The notes under the pieces: generated by a model
Told to the model about the DNA's origin: nothing
Databases searched by the model: none
The model's input: the letters and a program-made list of their open reading frames with translations, nothing else
DNA from: Amaurobius ferox
Taxonomy: Eukaryota > Arthropoda > Arachnida > Araneae > Amaurobiidae
Reading direction: 5' to 3'
Length of the DNA stretch: 64,000 bases
Assembly: GCA_951213105.1 (NCBI GenBank)
Contig: OX578134.1
Span: 135,838,793-135,902,792 of the forward strand
Shown: one piece after another, positions 22,900-35,372 of the stretch
How positions within the stretch are numbered: the stretch's first letter is position 1
Layout of the letters: each line of letters starts with the position of its first letter
Position numbers and translations under genes: made by a program

Positions 22900-24360
22900 T
22901 ACGAAAAATGCCTTAAAAAGGTGTGACAGACAGATGGTCACTTGAAAATTAGTATACATAGCTTGTTCATATTTTTGTGAACGTTTTGTTTTTATATCTA
23001 TAAAGGGTCATAGTATGGAAATAATTAGCGAAAATTAAATCTTTAATCTATTAGTTCAATTTTTAAAAATATTTTGAGGTATAAAATTATCCATAATGGT
23101 AATTCTGTTTTATATTCTGATTTAAATAATATGCAATTTATTTTGTACATCTATGTTGTAAAATCGGCACAGACAGGAATATAAAAATTTTGATTTCACG
23201 CTGACGGAGAGAAATAAATGAAGACTTAGTACTAAAATAGTATATTCCAGAATGCGAAATTCGAAACAGCACAAAACTTTGAAGCCATCCATACTTAGAA
23301 GCGAAATTTATACCCAAAATTGCAACTTTGTTATCGAATGTACAGCAATTATTGGACTTTAAACTCTTGAGAAAGGTCATTATTTCAAAAATTCTTGTTA
23401 TTTATTTTGATTTCTTTGTACAATTCAAGATTACAATTTCTAAAAGGGGTAAGTCTCTTTCATCAGATATGGATATTTGAGAAGCGAATACAGTTTAGTA
23501 TTTCGAATTATTTGGATGGATAATTATTGACAAATTACGCAACTGCAAGGAAAATGTAATGTATATAATTTTTTAGTGGTATTATCTTAGTCAATGCAAC
23601 TAAGGACTATATTTCACTGTGGGAGTTGTGGCAACTAAGGTACACGAGGTTTAACCTAGTAAATTAATCTAGATGTTGGATATCGTGCAAATAAAACTGT
23701 CGTTAGATACACTATCGTCCATTAGTCAAGATATATGGTTGTTATCACTATTAGATAACATACTGCATTGGTGTATTTTTTAGTTTTTAAATATTCAAAA
23801 CTATTTGGCAAAAGACAATTAAGAAATCATGCGAAGACACCTTGGTTCTTTTTATATCTGCGATTGACAAGTTCCAAGTCTGGCAAGTTATAAATCTATA
23901 CTTTAAGAATAAAATTCCCAATTTGACTACACCGAACTTTCATTCCAGAGCTAAATACTGCCTGTAAAGCATTATAACGGTAAGGAAAATAAGTCTCCAA
24001 CTCAAAGAATTTAATACTGCTTTATGAGCAGTCACTATGAGTTAGTCGTAAAGGATTCTTTGTGTTCATCTGAGTTCACCAATTTGGATGAGTTTGGATT
24101 TGAATCCGAGACCATAGCCTGTTAAGCATTATGGTGTTGAGAAATATTATAACACTAGCCAAATACCTGTTGCAAATCAACGATGTCATAATACACATAT
24201 CCCGAACAGAAATATACACAGTGATATAATTAGGAGAATTTAAATGTTTCTTATTTTATTATTAATTGATTAGAATTATGGAATGTTTCACCAGCTTTGT
24301 CAAACGATTTCACTTATACTCACTTTCACGATTATATCCCAAATATTTTCTTAATTTCTG
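22900..24360. other. unassigned sequence between parts of the tandem array
   Basis: Contains only short frames. At about 24095-24150 the minus strand reads GCTTAACAGGCTATGGTCTC then GGATTCAAATCC, which resembles a Pol III B-box, but no A-box was found. Otherwise nothing. Confidence 0.4.
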
Positions 24361-25737
24361 CTCAGTGTGCCTAATTCCATATCTCTATCTCACTTAAAGA
24401 TATTCGACAAATCGAACATTTTGGCATGCGGCAACTCCAAAATAGCAAATACTGGAAAATTGAATTTATACACTTTCTTTCTTTCTAAACTTTCTTTCTT
24501 TGTACATTTTCTTTCTAACGGTCTATACTTGCACCAATATTTTATTCTCTATCTCATTGCAGAGTACGTTTTACTATCATTTAATATTTCGAACGTTTTG
24601 GTGTGGTTCTTTTAAATGAACATTTCTTAAAAATTCGATTTTTCTCGGAGGTTTTATTGAATGATCGATCCGTTCCGCGATTTAACCAGATTTCATCCAT
24701 ACCAAATTTCAAATATTTCATTTTAGATCTTGAACCTTTTGGTGCCCTTTTAAATAAATTTTGATGAAAAATCCTATTTTTTTGCTGAAGTTGTACCGAA
24801 CTCATGATTTGTGCACCCTATTTCAAATCATCATCTTACTTAAAAGAAGGTGTTTGTTATTTTCTCGATAAATCGAATGTTTTGATGTGCGGCACCCCTA
24901 AAGTGGCATATATTGGAAAACTGAAATTGTTCACATTCTTCCTTTTAAACTATCTAGTCTTACAAATTAAAAACCTCTATCTCACCACGAAGTTTGTTTT
25001 TCTGTTATTTCACATTTTGAACTTTTTGAGGTTGAGTACATCGAATGTGCCCCCCTCCCCTTCCCACCATAATAAATATTTATGTAATTTTTGACTTTCT
25101 CGGGGTGGTTTTATCAAGACATAGATCCGTATATCGAATTGCAAGTCTATCCCAAGTCTCTATCTCACTTAAAAGAATACGTTTCTCATTTTTTCGGTAA
25201 ATAGAACGTTTTGGTGTGCAGCACCTTTAAAGTAGTAAATTATAAAAACTTTTCGAACTATCTACCATTAAAGTCTCGCGAAGTATGGTTTTTTTTATCA
25301 TTTTACTCTTTCGAACGTCTTGTCACAATGTTTTTTGGAAGTACCTATTTTTAAATTTTTATTATGTTGCATTATGTTCATTATGATTCTTGAATTCATT
25401 CAAGTTCATTCTGAATTTTTTGAATCTGTTTACATTTGACTAGTTAATTCGCATTTCTAAATTATGTTAACATTATTCCTGATTCTGTTAAATTGTCTGT
25501 TTTTAAAAATATATGTTTTTAAGTTTAACTTTCAAAATTGCACTAAACGTTGATCCGGCCGGACCAGGCTGGTGCTCAGTATCCTGAAGATAGGGAAGTC
25601 CCAGTAATCAATTTAGGTAATCAATTTTGTTAAATATCAATTTTGGCTTCTCCGCATAATCAATTTTGTTGCTCCAAACACTCAAATGGGCCTGGGTTTT
25701 GAAAAAGGAGTAATCCGCAAAGGGCCAAAATAATCCC

Positions 25738-27316
25738 ACTGGACTATATGACATTGTAAGTATAATTTAATACATCTCCCTCCTTAACAGAATCATTCAT
25801 AATGAATACAATGGAATTTTTTCTTCGACACTAATGGGATCGATAAACTGCGGTTAAATGGATGGTCACATTTTCAACAAAAGACATTCCTTAAATATGA
25901 TCTATGCGTTAAATTTGAATAACATGTTGAAATTTATACGTACTGACTTATATTAAATTCTTGATTGCTTAAATACCTAACCAGTAAGGATTAATTTTAA
26001 AATGAATGGGATGCTTTTGTATTAATGTTGTTTATTCCATGTCGTTTGAATTCGTTGTTGTTGTTGAGACCCAGACCGTCCGACTTACCAGAAAGGTGTA
26101 AGGTAACTGTTTGGATGGCCGGGAAAATTCGTTGTTGTGGAATTACAATTCGATGTTGCGAAAAAAACAGTTTGGAAATCTTTTGATTAACTGCGTATAA
26201 AGGAATGGTGATTGTAAATGTAATTTCTCAAGAGTTAATATGTAATTAGCGATAACTATTGCATTCGACAATTTTTATCTTATAACCTTTACAAATTTGC
26301 ACACGCCATCAAACGAGATCTTTGTTTAATTTTTATTTCAACGTTATCTTAATGAAAGTCTTGTATAAATTTTCAAGTGTGTTTTATTCACTACTAGTAA
26401 ACTGTAAGGAATATTCTTATATTGCTGAAATAGTGCATTGCAGTGCTCAGGCGCATGGTTTTGTGCGAACTGCTGAAAAAAGTTCGCTGTGGGGATTCAA
26501 CTTTAAAACAAATTTTTATCGACAAATATGAGTTTGCTTAAATATAGTTTACCTAAATATTGCGTTACTAACAGCGAATAATATTTGTTTCCACATTGTG
26601 AAACAAAGTTACTCCTAGAGGGTGAAGGCAATCCAAGTTGATGGCATGACATCGTAAGTTCAATTTAACACATCTCTTCCTGAACAGGAGCATTCCTAAT
26701 GAATACAATGGGACCATATTTTCGACATTAATGGAATCAATAAACTGTGGTTAAATGGATGGTCAGATTTTCAACAAAGGGCAGTACCCAAATAGCTCTG
26801 ATCAATACGTTGATAATTTAAATTACATGTTGAAATGTATACCTAATGACTTACATTAAGTTCATTGTTTAAATTCAGAGCCAGATTGTTTAAATTTGGA
26901 GCCAGAAACAATTAATTTTGAAATGAATGAGATGCTTTTATAGTTAACGCTGTTCAATTCAGATGCCGTTTGAATTTACAATCATTGAATTAAGACAGTA
27001 TGGAAATCTTGTGATTAATTGTATATAAAGGAATATCAATAGATTGCAAATGCAATATCTCAAGCGTTGATATGTCACTAGTGATAAACTCTTGCATTTG
27101 ACAAATTGCGTCTAATAACTCTTACAAATCTGTGCAAGACACTAATAGAGGCATTTGTTTAATTTGTATTTCAATGTTATTTCAATAAAAGTCTTGTGCT
27201 ATAGAGTTTCAAAGGTGTGTTCGTTATTAGGTAACAGTACATAATATAATTGCACTGCTGGAATGGTGCATTGCAGTGCTCAGGTGTATAGTCTTGTGTG
27301 GACTGCTGAATAATTT
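25738..27316. repeat. diverged tandem duplication, two arms of about 0.7-0.8 kb
   Basis: Arm 1 (about 25738-26478) and arm 2 (about 26636-27316) are colinear. Shared anchors: GACAT-GTAAGT, AATGAATACAATGG, TAAACTG-GGTTAAATGGATGG (25844 and 26741), TTTCAACAAA, TATAAAGGAAT and GTGCATTGCAGTGCTCAGG (near 26434 and 27267). Divergence is clear, with many substitutions and indels. Arm 1 alone carries the retroposon at 26061-26125. No coding frame spans the arms. Confidence 0.8.
26061..26125 (-). mobile_element. 5'-truncated (AAC)-tailed retroposon
   Basis: The 65-bp insert is flanked by a perfect 12-bp duplication, AATTCGTTGTTG (26049-26060 and 26126-26137). Read on the minus strand it ends in GGACGGTCTGGGTCTCAACA, the 3' end shared with 39412-39692. 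The duplicate arm of the surrounding repeat lacks it. Confidence 0.88.
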
Positions 27317-28064
27317 TTAAGAATGTACCTTCTTTTTGGCGTGGAATAACGTCTTTGTCAGCACCATGTCGGCGGATCGGGTTTGACAAAAACGGATCAG
27401 ATTTTGAAAGATTATAGCTCGGTGTGTAGTAGTTGAGGGGCGGAACTAGTATCAAGTACTAGGTCGAAGATGTACGCGTATTATGAGGGATGCCACATCG
27501 GGGTAACATACTTGAGAGAGAAATGCAGCCGAATGCGAGAAAAGATAAAATTTACTAAGCGATAATCGAATTGCCAAGCGTTTATTTTTTTAATTCTAGT
27601 ACTTAATAATTATTTTGTAATAATTAGCTTTCTAACTTATTTCCCCTATTGTAGACCACTGTTGGCAGTTTATAGAAATAAATGAAATTTTTATGTAAAC
27701 CGTTGTTTGATTTGCAAATACCCGTATGACAAAACGTATTCTACGTTAAGGACGTACCTCCAGTACATATAATGAGGACAAATTAAACGCCGCTTTTTTT
27801 TAAATGTCCAAATTGCTCATTTTTTGCATCATAATCTTTTTCGGGTAGGCTGTATTGTTTTTCCAGTAGATGAAGCCATAAATATATATATATATCAAAT
27901 AGTAAATTAAAATTTGACGAAAATCCACAAAAGAAAATATTTAAAATGTGTCGCGGACCACACAAAATGCTGACAGGGGATATATTTGGTCTACAGGCCA
28001 TGGGTGAGGTCTATATAAGATCGGACATGACCTACAAACTAGGTCGGATGACATTTTTCTTACG
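27317..28064. other. unassigned sequence
   Basis: Short (AT) run near 27882-27894. No recognisable gene or element. GC is slightly raised near 27340-27500 without a family match. Confidence 0.4.
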
Positions 28065-28065
28065 G

Positions 28066-28270
28066 CTTGGAATAGCCCAGTGGTGTTGAGGTGTTTGAGC
28101 ACTGTAGTTCCATGTTCGATTAACGCCGCTCAAGACTATAGCCGTGTCTACGATAAATCTATAGGTTACGATAAATCTATAGGTTCAAAATTGCATTCGA
28201 GAGGTGATAGATTAGGGAAAGGATGGCAATGTCACTGTGGTTTCCCCCTCATTGGTTTCCTGTTTAAATT
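28066..28270 (+). mobile_element. tRNA-derived SINE
   Basis: TAGCCCAGTGG at 28073-28083 fits the Pol III A-box consensus (TRGYNNARNNG). GTTCGATTA at 28114-28122 is close to the B-box GTTCRANNC, at tRNA-like spacing. A tRNA-unrelated body follows. It includes an 18-bp unit, TACGATAAATCTATAGGT, duplicated at 28149-28166 and 28167-28184. It cannot fold as a normal tRNA, so this is a SINE and not a tRNA gene. The 3' end is not clear and no target duplication was found. Confidence 0.6.
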
Positions 28271-30367
28271 GGGCAGAATTTTCTTGGCTATCTAAAGAGG
28301 TATCTTACATCTTTGAGTAGGTTGGGCGATTTGGAGAGAAAAAAAATGAAAGAAAATTTTCTTACAAAGGTCATGCCGGTATTCCTGCGGAGTTAAAAAA
28401 AAAATTTAAGTTGGCTCATGTTGGCCAAAGTCCATGTATTGGAAAATTATACATTAATATTGACTCAAAACGTATGACAGTTTTTTTTAATTTTAACAAA
28501 TCTGAGAGTATAGCTTAGCAAAAACATTTTTACACAATTCTCAATAATTAGAAGGTCCGGATTTATGATTATTTATATATTTGAAAATAAAAATCAACGA
28601 ATTTTGCTGGGCCACTTACAGACTTTTTCTTCTACTATTCTTGGGGGGATACTACTCACTAATTATTACAAAAGAACGGTTTGAATGGTTAGTTCATATC
28701 TTCCTTCTGAAAGTATATTTTTTTAATAATTAAACGGTTGCATCAATCATGAGAACGTTGGCACAAATTATACGAGTGTTGACATAGATCATAAGAGAAT
28801 ACTTGATATATATCATGAAATGTTAAGAATATTGACATGGATTTTACTATAGTTCATAATACAGACAGCTCCTATTTTATATTGGATAATATTAAACATA
28901 CTACGTTTTATTGTAAATTTTTACTAATTATAAAATATTCAGAATATTCAGTAAAATTTTTTAGTGATTTTGATAACAAGTATGTAGTTCAGAGGTTCAA
29001 ATTTGAGGGTCAGACCTCTTATAGACTTTAGGGCTGACTTAAGCTTATAAGCTAGGATTTAGCTTATAACGTGTATTTGATAGAATTCGGGTTCTAATAT
29101 TGTTATTCCGGGCCGGACAAATGTTTATAGTTTTGCATCATAAGCAGGCGACTTCTAATGTGTGAGGGATCTCTAATCCTATTTTAGTTTCATCTAGAGT
29201 GAAATTAAACTAGAATCTTTTAGAGTATGGGTTTATTGAAATAAGTTTTTCACCTTGTACTGTGGTAGATGAATAAATAGAGCGACAGCAGAATAAATAA
29301 ATATAAACTAATGTAAGCAAACAATGCAATACTGCAATTTATAAACTTATTTGCAAACTTTCAGATGAGAGGCATATTTTTTAAGTTCTAAACATATTTT
29401 TAGAAAAAATATTACTTTTTTTATGCATGCGCGTAGAGGTAAAAATAAAATTGAAAATTTAATTAAGCTGCATAAAACTGAGAACTTTAATTAAACTTTG
29501 TAATGATACTAATTATTTTTTTTCTGAGAAATGCCCGCTGGCGATTGTAACAAAGTTTCACAGGTGATACTGAGATGATAACAAGTTAAAAAAAAATTCT
29601 GCATATTGCTAAGGAAAGAAAGAAGTTTCTGTTTCTTTTCAGTAATATTTTTTTTTCTTCCAAGACTTACACCTCATTTACCTGAGGTATTGGTACGGCT
29701 ATTTACGAGATGCAATAGAAAGTTATTTATTATTATTTTTTTTTGGCGGGCAGAATTTTTATCGTATTGTTTCAGATTCCGAAAAATTGCCTCATTAAAT
29801 TTCGGAAAGAAAAATATTGTGTCATTGTGAAAAGCAAACAAAAAACCGAGTTATGTGTTATGTAAGCTTGATGTTTGTAATCCGACTTGCTTCGAATTAA
29901 TTTGCAATTATTTCTGTTTTCGGTTCTCTGGTTTTAAAGAGAGATTTGTAGAAAGTTTCTTTTTGACTGATGTGTTTTATTGGGTCATATCTATGGTTGC
30001 TTAAGTAACAAATCTAGTGATTTTGGAATTCATTGTTTTTGAGTATTTAGTTTTATATTATGATGGTATCTTAAAATGACTAAGTTCTGTTTTTTACTTT
30101 CCTTATATTACATAGGGTAAACCAGGGCAAAACGAACTACGATTAATAATGTGGAAATTAATAATGTGTTAATAGAAAGGCAAGTATTTTGAAATGTATT
30201 AAGTGTATTATTTCTACGTTGTTTTATTACATTCAGTTGTTAAAATTAAAGCAAACATAAAATCGTGCATTTTAAACCTCACACTCCTTAAAAAATTTGG
30301 TTTTTGCCCATCCTACCTCATGCCTACGGCAAAACTGGATAATTAAAAATTGTCTAATCTGTTTTTG
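28271..30367. other. AT-rich sequence without recognisable genes
   Basis: Contains a perfect small hairpin at 29045-29069 and, near 30098-30116, a lone ACTTTCCTTATATTACATAG resembling the T1 end. No gene seen. Confidence 0.4.
29045..29069. repeat. perfect hairpin, 10-bp stem
   Basis: TTATAAGCTA (29045-29054), loop GGATT, TAGCTTATAA (29060-29069). It lies in non-coding AT-rich DNA and may be chance or part of an element edge. Confidence 0.6.
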
Positions 30368-30600
30368 TCTTTCCAGACCCTTCAGAAGTTTCCCCGGTAA
30401 TCAAGAAGGCTGATTTTGGAGCATCTATGGTATAGACTACGGCACATAATCTAACGGAGCAGATTTGAGGTAAAATAGGTTTTGCGAAAAGTCTTTCCAG
30501 ATTCTTCAGAAGCCTCCCGGTGATCTAGAAAGCTGAAACTTTGTACACATAATGCATCAGTTACAGAGTCCACTTTGACGATAAGAACTTGCAATTTCGT
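30368..30600. repeat. two tandem units of about 120 bp
   Basis: GTCTTTCCAGA-CTTCAGAAG, a TCCCCGGTAATC-AGAA-GCTGA-like part and an ATAATCTAACGGAG / ATAATGCATCAGTT part occur twice, starting near 30368 and 30492. The second unit runs into SINE-like sequence (ACTTTGACGATAAGAACTTG then CAATTTCGTCCCAGTAGG) at 30570-30608. Confidence 0.55.
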
Positions 30601-30844
30601 CCCAGTAGGTTTCAGTCCTGTAGGTTAGTGCAAAGATGTCGGAGGTTGGAAAGTGGTACGACTAGTAAGGATTCAGTGTACTCTGGAAGATTAAGCGCAG
30701 ATTTCAAATTGAAAGGATAACGACCACACAGGATACTAACATGGGTAAAAATAGTAGTAGCAGGAGGCTAACCTGATGTAAAAATTGCAGAAGGTGGTCA
30801 GTAAGATTGTTGCCCGCCATTCTGAAATTAGAGGGTAGAGAATA

Positions 30845-30990
30845 CAGAGTAAACTTCGACGATAAAGGCTTGCAATTTCATCCCAGTAGTTGAACGGTAG
30901 AGCATCGGCTGGCCAGTTCGGAGATCCAGTGTTCGGTTCTAGGTTAGGGCAGCAAGGTTCTTTACATAGTCTATAATTTTTTAAATTATC
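30845..30990 (+). mobile_element. tRNA-derived SINE (second family)
   Basis: TAGTTGAACGG at 30887-30897 matches the Pol III A-box exactly, and TGTTCGGTTCT at 30930-30940 resembles the B-box at normal spacing. It is preceded by CTTCGACGATAAAGGCTTGC and AATTTC, and followed by AGGTTAGGGCAGCAAGGTTC and TTTACA. The same order is found inverted at 45485-45623, with partial copies at 30570-30608 and 51440-51515 (minus). It is not a tRNA gene because the acceptor arm is lacking. Confidence 0.65.
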
Positions 30991-31265
30991 CCTCGATTTA
31001 ATTAAATTGCTGTTTGATACGTCCATAGTTACTTTCTGGATCTGAATACAGACATTTATCTGATGACAGCAAACTACATATTTTCTTATTAGTTTCTATG
31101 TACGCTGCTATAGCCCAATGGGCTTACTAGGTAAAAAATATTACCATTGTTTTAAAATTGCAAACAGCGTGATAAATCAACAAGTATGACAAATTTTCAT
31201 CAGAGTTTTAACACATTTAATTCCAACAACTGAATTTGGATTGATGAGAAATAATATCAATATCA

Positions 31266-32578
31266 AACAAGAAAGATCAATCATGCTTAAAGCATTGATT
31301 ATGAAACACTTTCCAACTTCAATGCAATTTTATTTAAACAAGTCTAAAATGCAATATATTCCTCAGTAATATTTTGAAACTCATCACAATACTGCATTAA
31401 TTTATTATATTTGAAAACTTAAACCTTCATCGAAAAAAATGAACTTCATTCAAACGATGGCATTGAAATATAAATTGCCTGGTTTAAACATCTCTAAAAT
31501 GTTATACATTCCTCGGTAATAGTTTTAGAATTATCATAATACTACGATAATTTATTATATTTGAAAACTTCATCGAAAACAACTGAAATTAATTCAAATG
31601 ACGTCATAGAAAAAATAACACGCCTGGATCTCTCTATAAAAACAGGATTTCATTCATAACTTTCTCCTACTCATTTCATTCATCACAATACTATAATAAT
31701 TTATTTTATTTAAACATTTTGTTTAAGACCACGGAGCTACAAAAAATTAAACTCTATGCTTGAAACTTCATCGAAAAAAATCGTCCTTTATGAAATCAAT
31801 TAATATTTCATTCATATCAGCCATGCAGACTCCATGGACTAAATTATTTTGTGTTAAAAAATACAGGAATTCTAATACAACTCATTCTATATATTTTGCT
31901 GTTTACATTTTACATAGGTGAAAAATAGGCTTAGTTGTAGAAATAATCAAATTTAGATGAGCATTTAAACACAAATATATTGTCATTGAGTTGTTTCAGT
32001 ATGTAGATGCACAGAATTTAAGCAAAAATAAAGTAGTTTTAGGACGGATACAACACTCAATATGAATTAAAAATAACTTAAAAAAATCACGATTTTGAAA
32101 CAAGATGGATGCCATATATCATTTTGAAGTGGGTCATGTGATCGTTTCATATCATGATCACGTGATCGTTTCATATAAGAGGTGTAATTATTATTTTAAT
32201 TTTTATTTAAAAAACTACTGAATATATTTCGCTGAATTTTTTTTATATATTTTATGGAACAATTTGAATATTACCTAAAATTTTCGAAGTAATTTGTGAA
32301 TTTTAAATCCGCTTAAAAAATGTTTGAAAAATTAGGTCCCATAGGGCTCAATATATTTCATTTTTTCGACCCGGGTTCAATCTAAAACTAATTGGGTGAT
32401 ATTATTCATTTATATTCCCATAGGTTCTACAGACCGTCTGAACAACATACTGAAATTTCATTTTGATTAAGTCATTTTTACGGCAGTTATCGTGCTAACG
32501 GACAGACAGACAGACAGACAGACAGACAGAATGAACAAAGTCATAAACACTTTTCAACTTTGTTGCAAAGTGTTAAAA
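31266..32578 (+). mobile_element. dispersed repeat R1, copy B (full length)
   Basis: Colinear with copy A (12494-13814) from AACAAGAAAGATCAATCATG to the terminal stem-loop at 32546-32574, with scattered substitutions and a shorter GACA run (about 32501-32530). It is the second plus-strand complete copy and defines both ends. Confidence 0.85.
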
Positions 32579-33529
32579 ATGAGATTTTAGTGTTCTAAAG
32601 GAAGAAAATATTCATTGAATCTTCATGAAGAAATTCAACTGGAACTATTGATTGGTTCTCAAAATGACAGTTTTATCAGTGGAAGACCACTTTATGTCTC
32701 CAAATAATGGGCATAGAAAAGCCGTGAAAAATAGCATTGTTAGCTGGCTAAGTATTCTTTAAGATGGCAATAATGTAAGTTGATGCTAGCGATCAGATGG
32801 CTCTAACTCTTGATATTGGTGTTCTTAGGAATTTCAGGTAATTGCAGGTTTATTCTTTATAGAATTTTGATATCATTTAATGTGACAGAGAAATATCATG
32901 ACAGCAGCCAGATGCAAACATTTCACGAAGTGTTTAATTTGTCTTTAGAGGGCTTATATGTTGTAACTCCAAAAATATTTAGGAATTATTGTTCTGACCC
33001 TCATAATAAATGTTCTTTTCATATACTCCGTACTGAAGAGAAAATAAAAATCGTGTTTTGACAGACTGAAACTAAATATGTAACAGAATAACAGCTTTCT
33101 TTATTATAAATCCATTATCCAGGATGAAATGAAGTGAATTGAATTAAGATATTTCTGAAATTAACAACATACATTTATTTTCTTTACCGTTAGTATCGTA
33201 ACAGCATAGGAAATTGGTTATAGAGTTTTCAATCGTTCTCGTTCTGGCCATCGCAGAATAAGAGTCAACTATTTTAAGAGTGACCCATTGTGTACGTGTT
33301 ATAGGTACAATATATAAATCACACAACTTTAGCTCCAAAACTATTTGATCCTTATTTATGAAATTTGTCTATTAAGTAAGTTATGTGCTACCATGATGCT
33401 GATTAGATTTTTATAGGATTGGGAAAAAAACAGAATTTTCCCTTTTTTTAAATACTCAAATACATTATTCACATGCTTGCTTAATACGCAAATTTTTTTA
33501 CAAAGCCAAATAAAACTAATTACCTTAAA
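32579..33529. other. unassigned sequence
   Basis: The frame at 32810-33061 is unremarkable and matches nothing I recognise. No other feature. Confidence 0.4.
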
Positions 33530-33770
33530 GTTAATCCTTTGACAGATATTTAAATTTTTGGAATTTTGGCGACTTGACATTATTTAATTATTTGCCAAAT
33601 CACCACACAAAATAGTATATTGTTTCAAATTTCAAATGCAAGATAATTTCATGTAAATATGCATTTTAAGCTCCATTTGATGCTTTAAAACTTATACAAA
33701 TGTATATAAAGAAAAACAAATTTGAGTCTGTAGCGAAAGTGGCATGCTGTCCACATTAGAATTTTCAATA
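33530..33770 (-). repeat. T1-related end fragment
   Basis: The right edge, TTTGAGTCTGTAGCGAAAGT then GGCATGCTGTCCACATTAGA, is the inverse of the conserved T1 terminus (TCTGATGTGG-CAGCACATG-CTTTC). The interior TTGGAATTTTGGC...TTGCCAAAT resembles the T1-related copy at 51960-52590. Confidence 0.5.
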
Positions 33771-34433
33771 CTGTGATGCAGAGATTTTGAGAAAAGTATT
33801 GCTTAACAGTTTAAAATGCTGGTATTTAAAAAGAAAATAATTCTTCCCAGGTGTGTTTTTTCTGTCATTTACTTGGCAGTTTTTTCCTCAAAATTTCTTT
33901 CGATCTCTCTCTGAAAGTAGTTCATAGAGTCATTTTACATCAAAGGCAGGGTAAACCGAGACCCGAGTTAAAAAGTTAAAAAGCCCTGAAAAAACTTTTA
34001 TCAATGCTTGTGATTAGTTAGGTTACATATCAATGATGCGTAAAGCCAGATAAGCTTACAGGAAGAGGCGGAGTTATTTTTTCGTGATTTTATGCATTCA
34101 ATCAAAAGATAGCATTGGGAAGTTAGTTTAACAAACCAAATTTAAAGTGAGAGTTTGATGATATGTATTCTTTACTGGAGTTGTTCTGTTTTATAATAAT
34201 TTCTGATACGTTCGGGATATGCTTAATATTGGGCACTGAAGCAACTGTAAAGTATTACTTGACATCAGTGAGATGCGGTGGTGTAAGTGTCTAGGTATGC
34301 TGTCAATGGCATGGTGGTAATTAACGACAAATGATTTTTTATGGTGCAGCACATAACTTTCCCTGTAAATTCAAATTCACTGTTCATATTTTCTCTTTTC
34401 ATATGAATCACTTTTATCACCTTAACTGGATTT
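33771..34433. other. unassigned sequence
   Basis: No gene or recognisable element seen. Confidence 0.4.
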
Positions 34434-35372
34434 AAAAAAAATCTGATGTGGGCAGCACATGACTTTCCTTATATAATGTAATGAATTTACTACTTTTACA
34501 GTTAAAAAAACATTATTCTTATAGTAGATACTTATATTCTTTCCAAGATATTGAATTTTCGTCAATTAGTCGTCATTTTTATCCATTTGGCGAGATTTTC
34601 GTTAATTTGGCACCATTTAATAAAGTCGCCAAGTTGGTGACATTCCACCAAATTCGTCGCCAAAATCTTGCCAAGCGTTATGGACGGAGAAATAAGTTAT
34701 TCTTATAGCAGATAAATGACTATTTGCTTTCAAATAAAAAAGTATTACTCAAAGTATATTTTCTCATGAATGGAACGAGCTAGAACCACGAGAATGATGT
34801 CACAAAATTTATCGCATGATATTACATATGAAAAGTGAACATGTTTCTCAACAGTTAACATATATTTTTTTAATTTATGGGATTTTTTGATAAATTTATT
34901 TGAAAAATGTGCAATATCTGGAGAACGGTTCATGCTAGCGTTCTAAAGTTTATGTCAATCGTTTTCAAAGGAAAAATTACATAAAAAATGTCTATTTGCG
35001 TAACTTTATTAAAGGTTTTGATTTTTTGATGATTTTTTCAAAATTTCACTCGAAAATTCAGAGGGATTCTGAACATTCGATTGCATCTAAAAACAATTGG
35101 CTTCCAGTATTCGTGGATTGCGATTCTTGTACCAAATTTCATTCGAATCGCCCCATTTGTCCATGAGATATCGTCTCCAATAGCTCACTGACACACACAC
35201 ACACACTTTCACACACACACACATACTTTCACACACACACACACACATAACCTCAAAAATGCTTGATTCGTGATCAGGGATGCTTGAAACGTGCTCTCCC
35301 TTCGAAAACTCGAATTCGAGTTTTCAACCCCGTCACAATACTTTCCTTATACATTATGTATATAAGGAAAGT
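34434..35372 (-). repeat. dispersed repeat T1, second near-complete copy
   Basis: It is the reverse complement of 10152-11066. It starts AAATCTGATGTGGGCAGCAC then ATGACTTTCCTTATATAATG, and includes the GGCGAC/TTGGCG motif block (34580-34675) and an imperfect CA microsatellite (35191-35250). It ends in a hairpin with a perfect 12-bp stem, ACTTTCCTTATA (35340-35351) and TATAAGGAAAGT (35361-35372). Both ends therefore carry ACTTTCCTTATATA. Reading frames inside are short. Confidence 0.82.

Larger units (their letters stand above)
20735..25345. repeat. degenerate tandem array, units of about 290-450 bp, interrupted
   Basis: A unit with TTTCTCATTTTTTCG-like, AATCGAACGTTTTGGTGTGC-like, GGCACCCCTAAAGTAGCAAA-like and TCTATCTCAC-like pieces recurs with anchors near 20821, 21121, 22641, 24400, 24850 and 25181. 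The Tc1 element at 21389-22618 sits inside one unit; subtracting it gives a spacing of about 290 there. The part 22900-24360 is not clearly repeat. Units are diverged, so the array is old. Confidence 0.65.

Noticed and set aside
30887..30940. Functional tRNA gene
   Set aside because: A- and B-box words are present but there is no acceptor stem or anticodon arm, and the same head recurs with a common non-tRNA tail, so it is a SINE.
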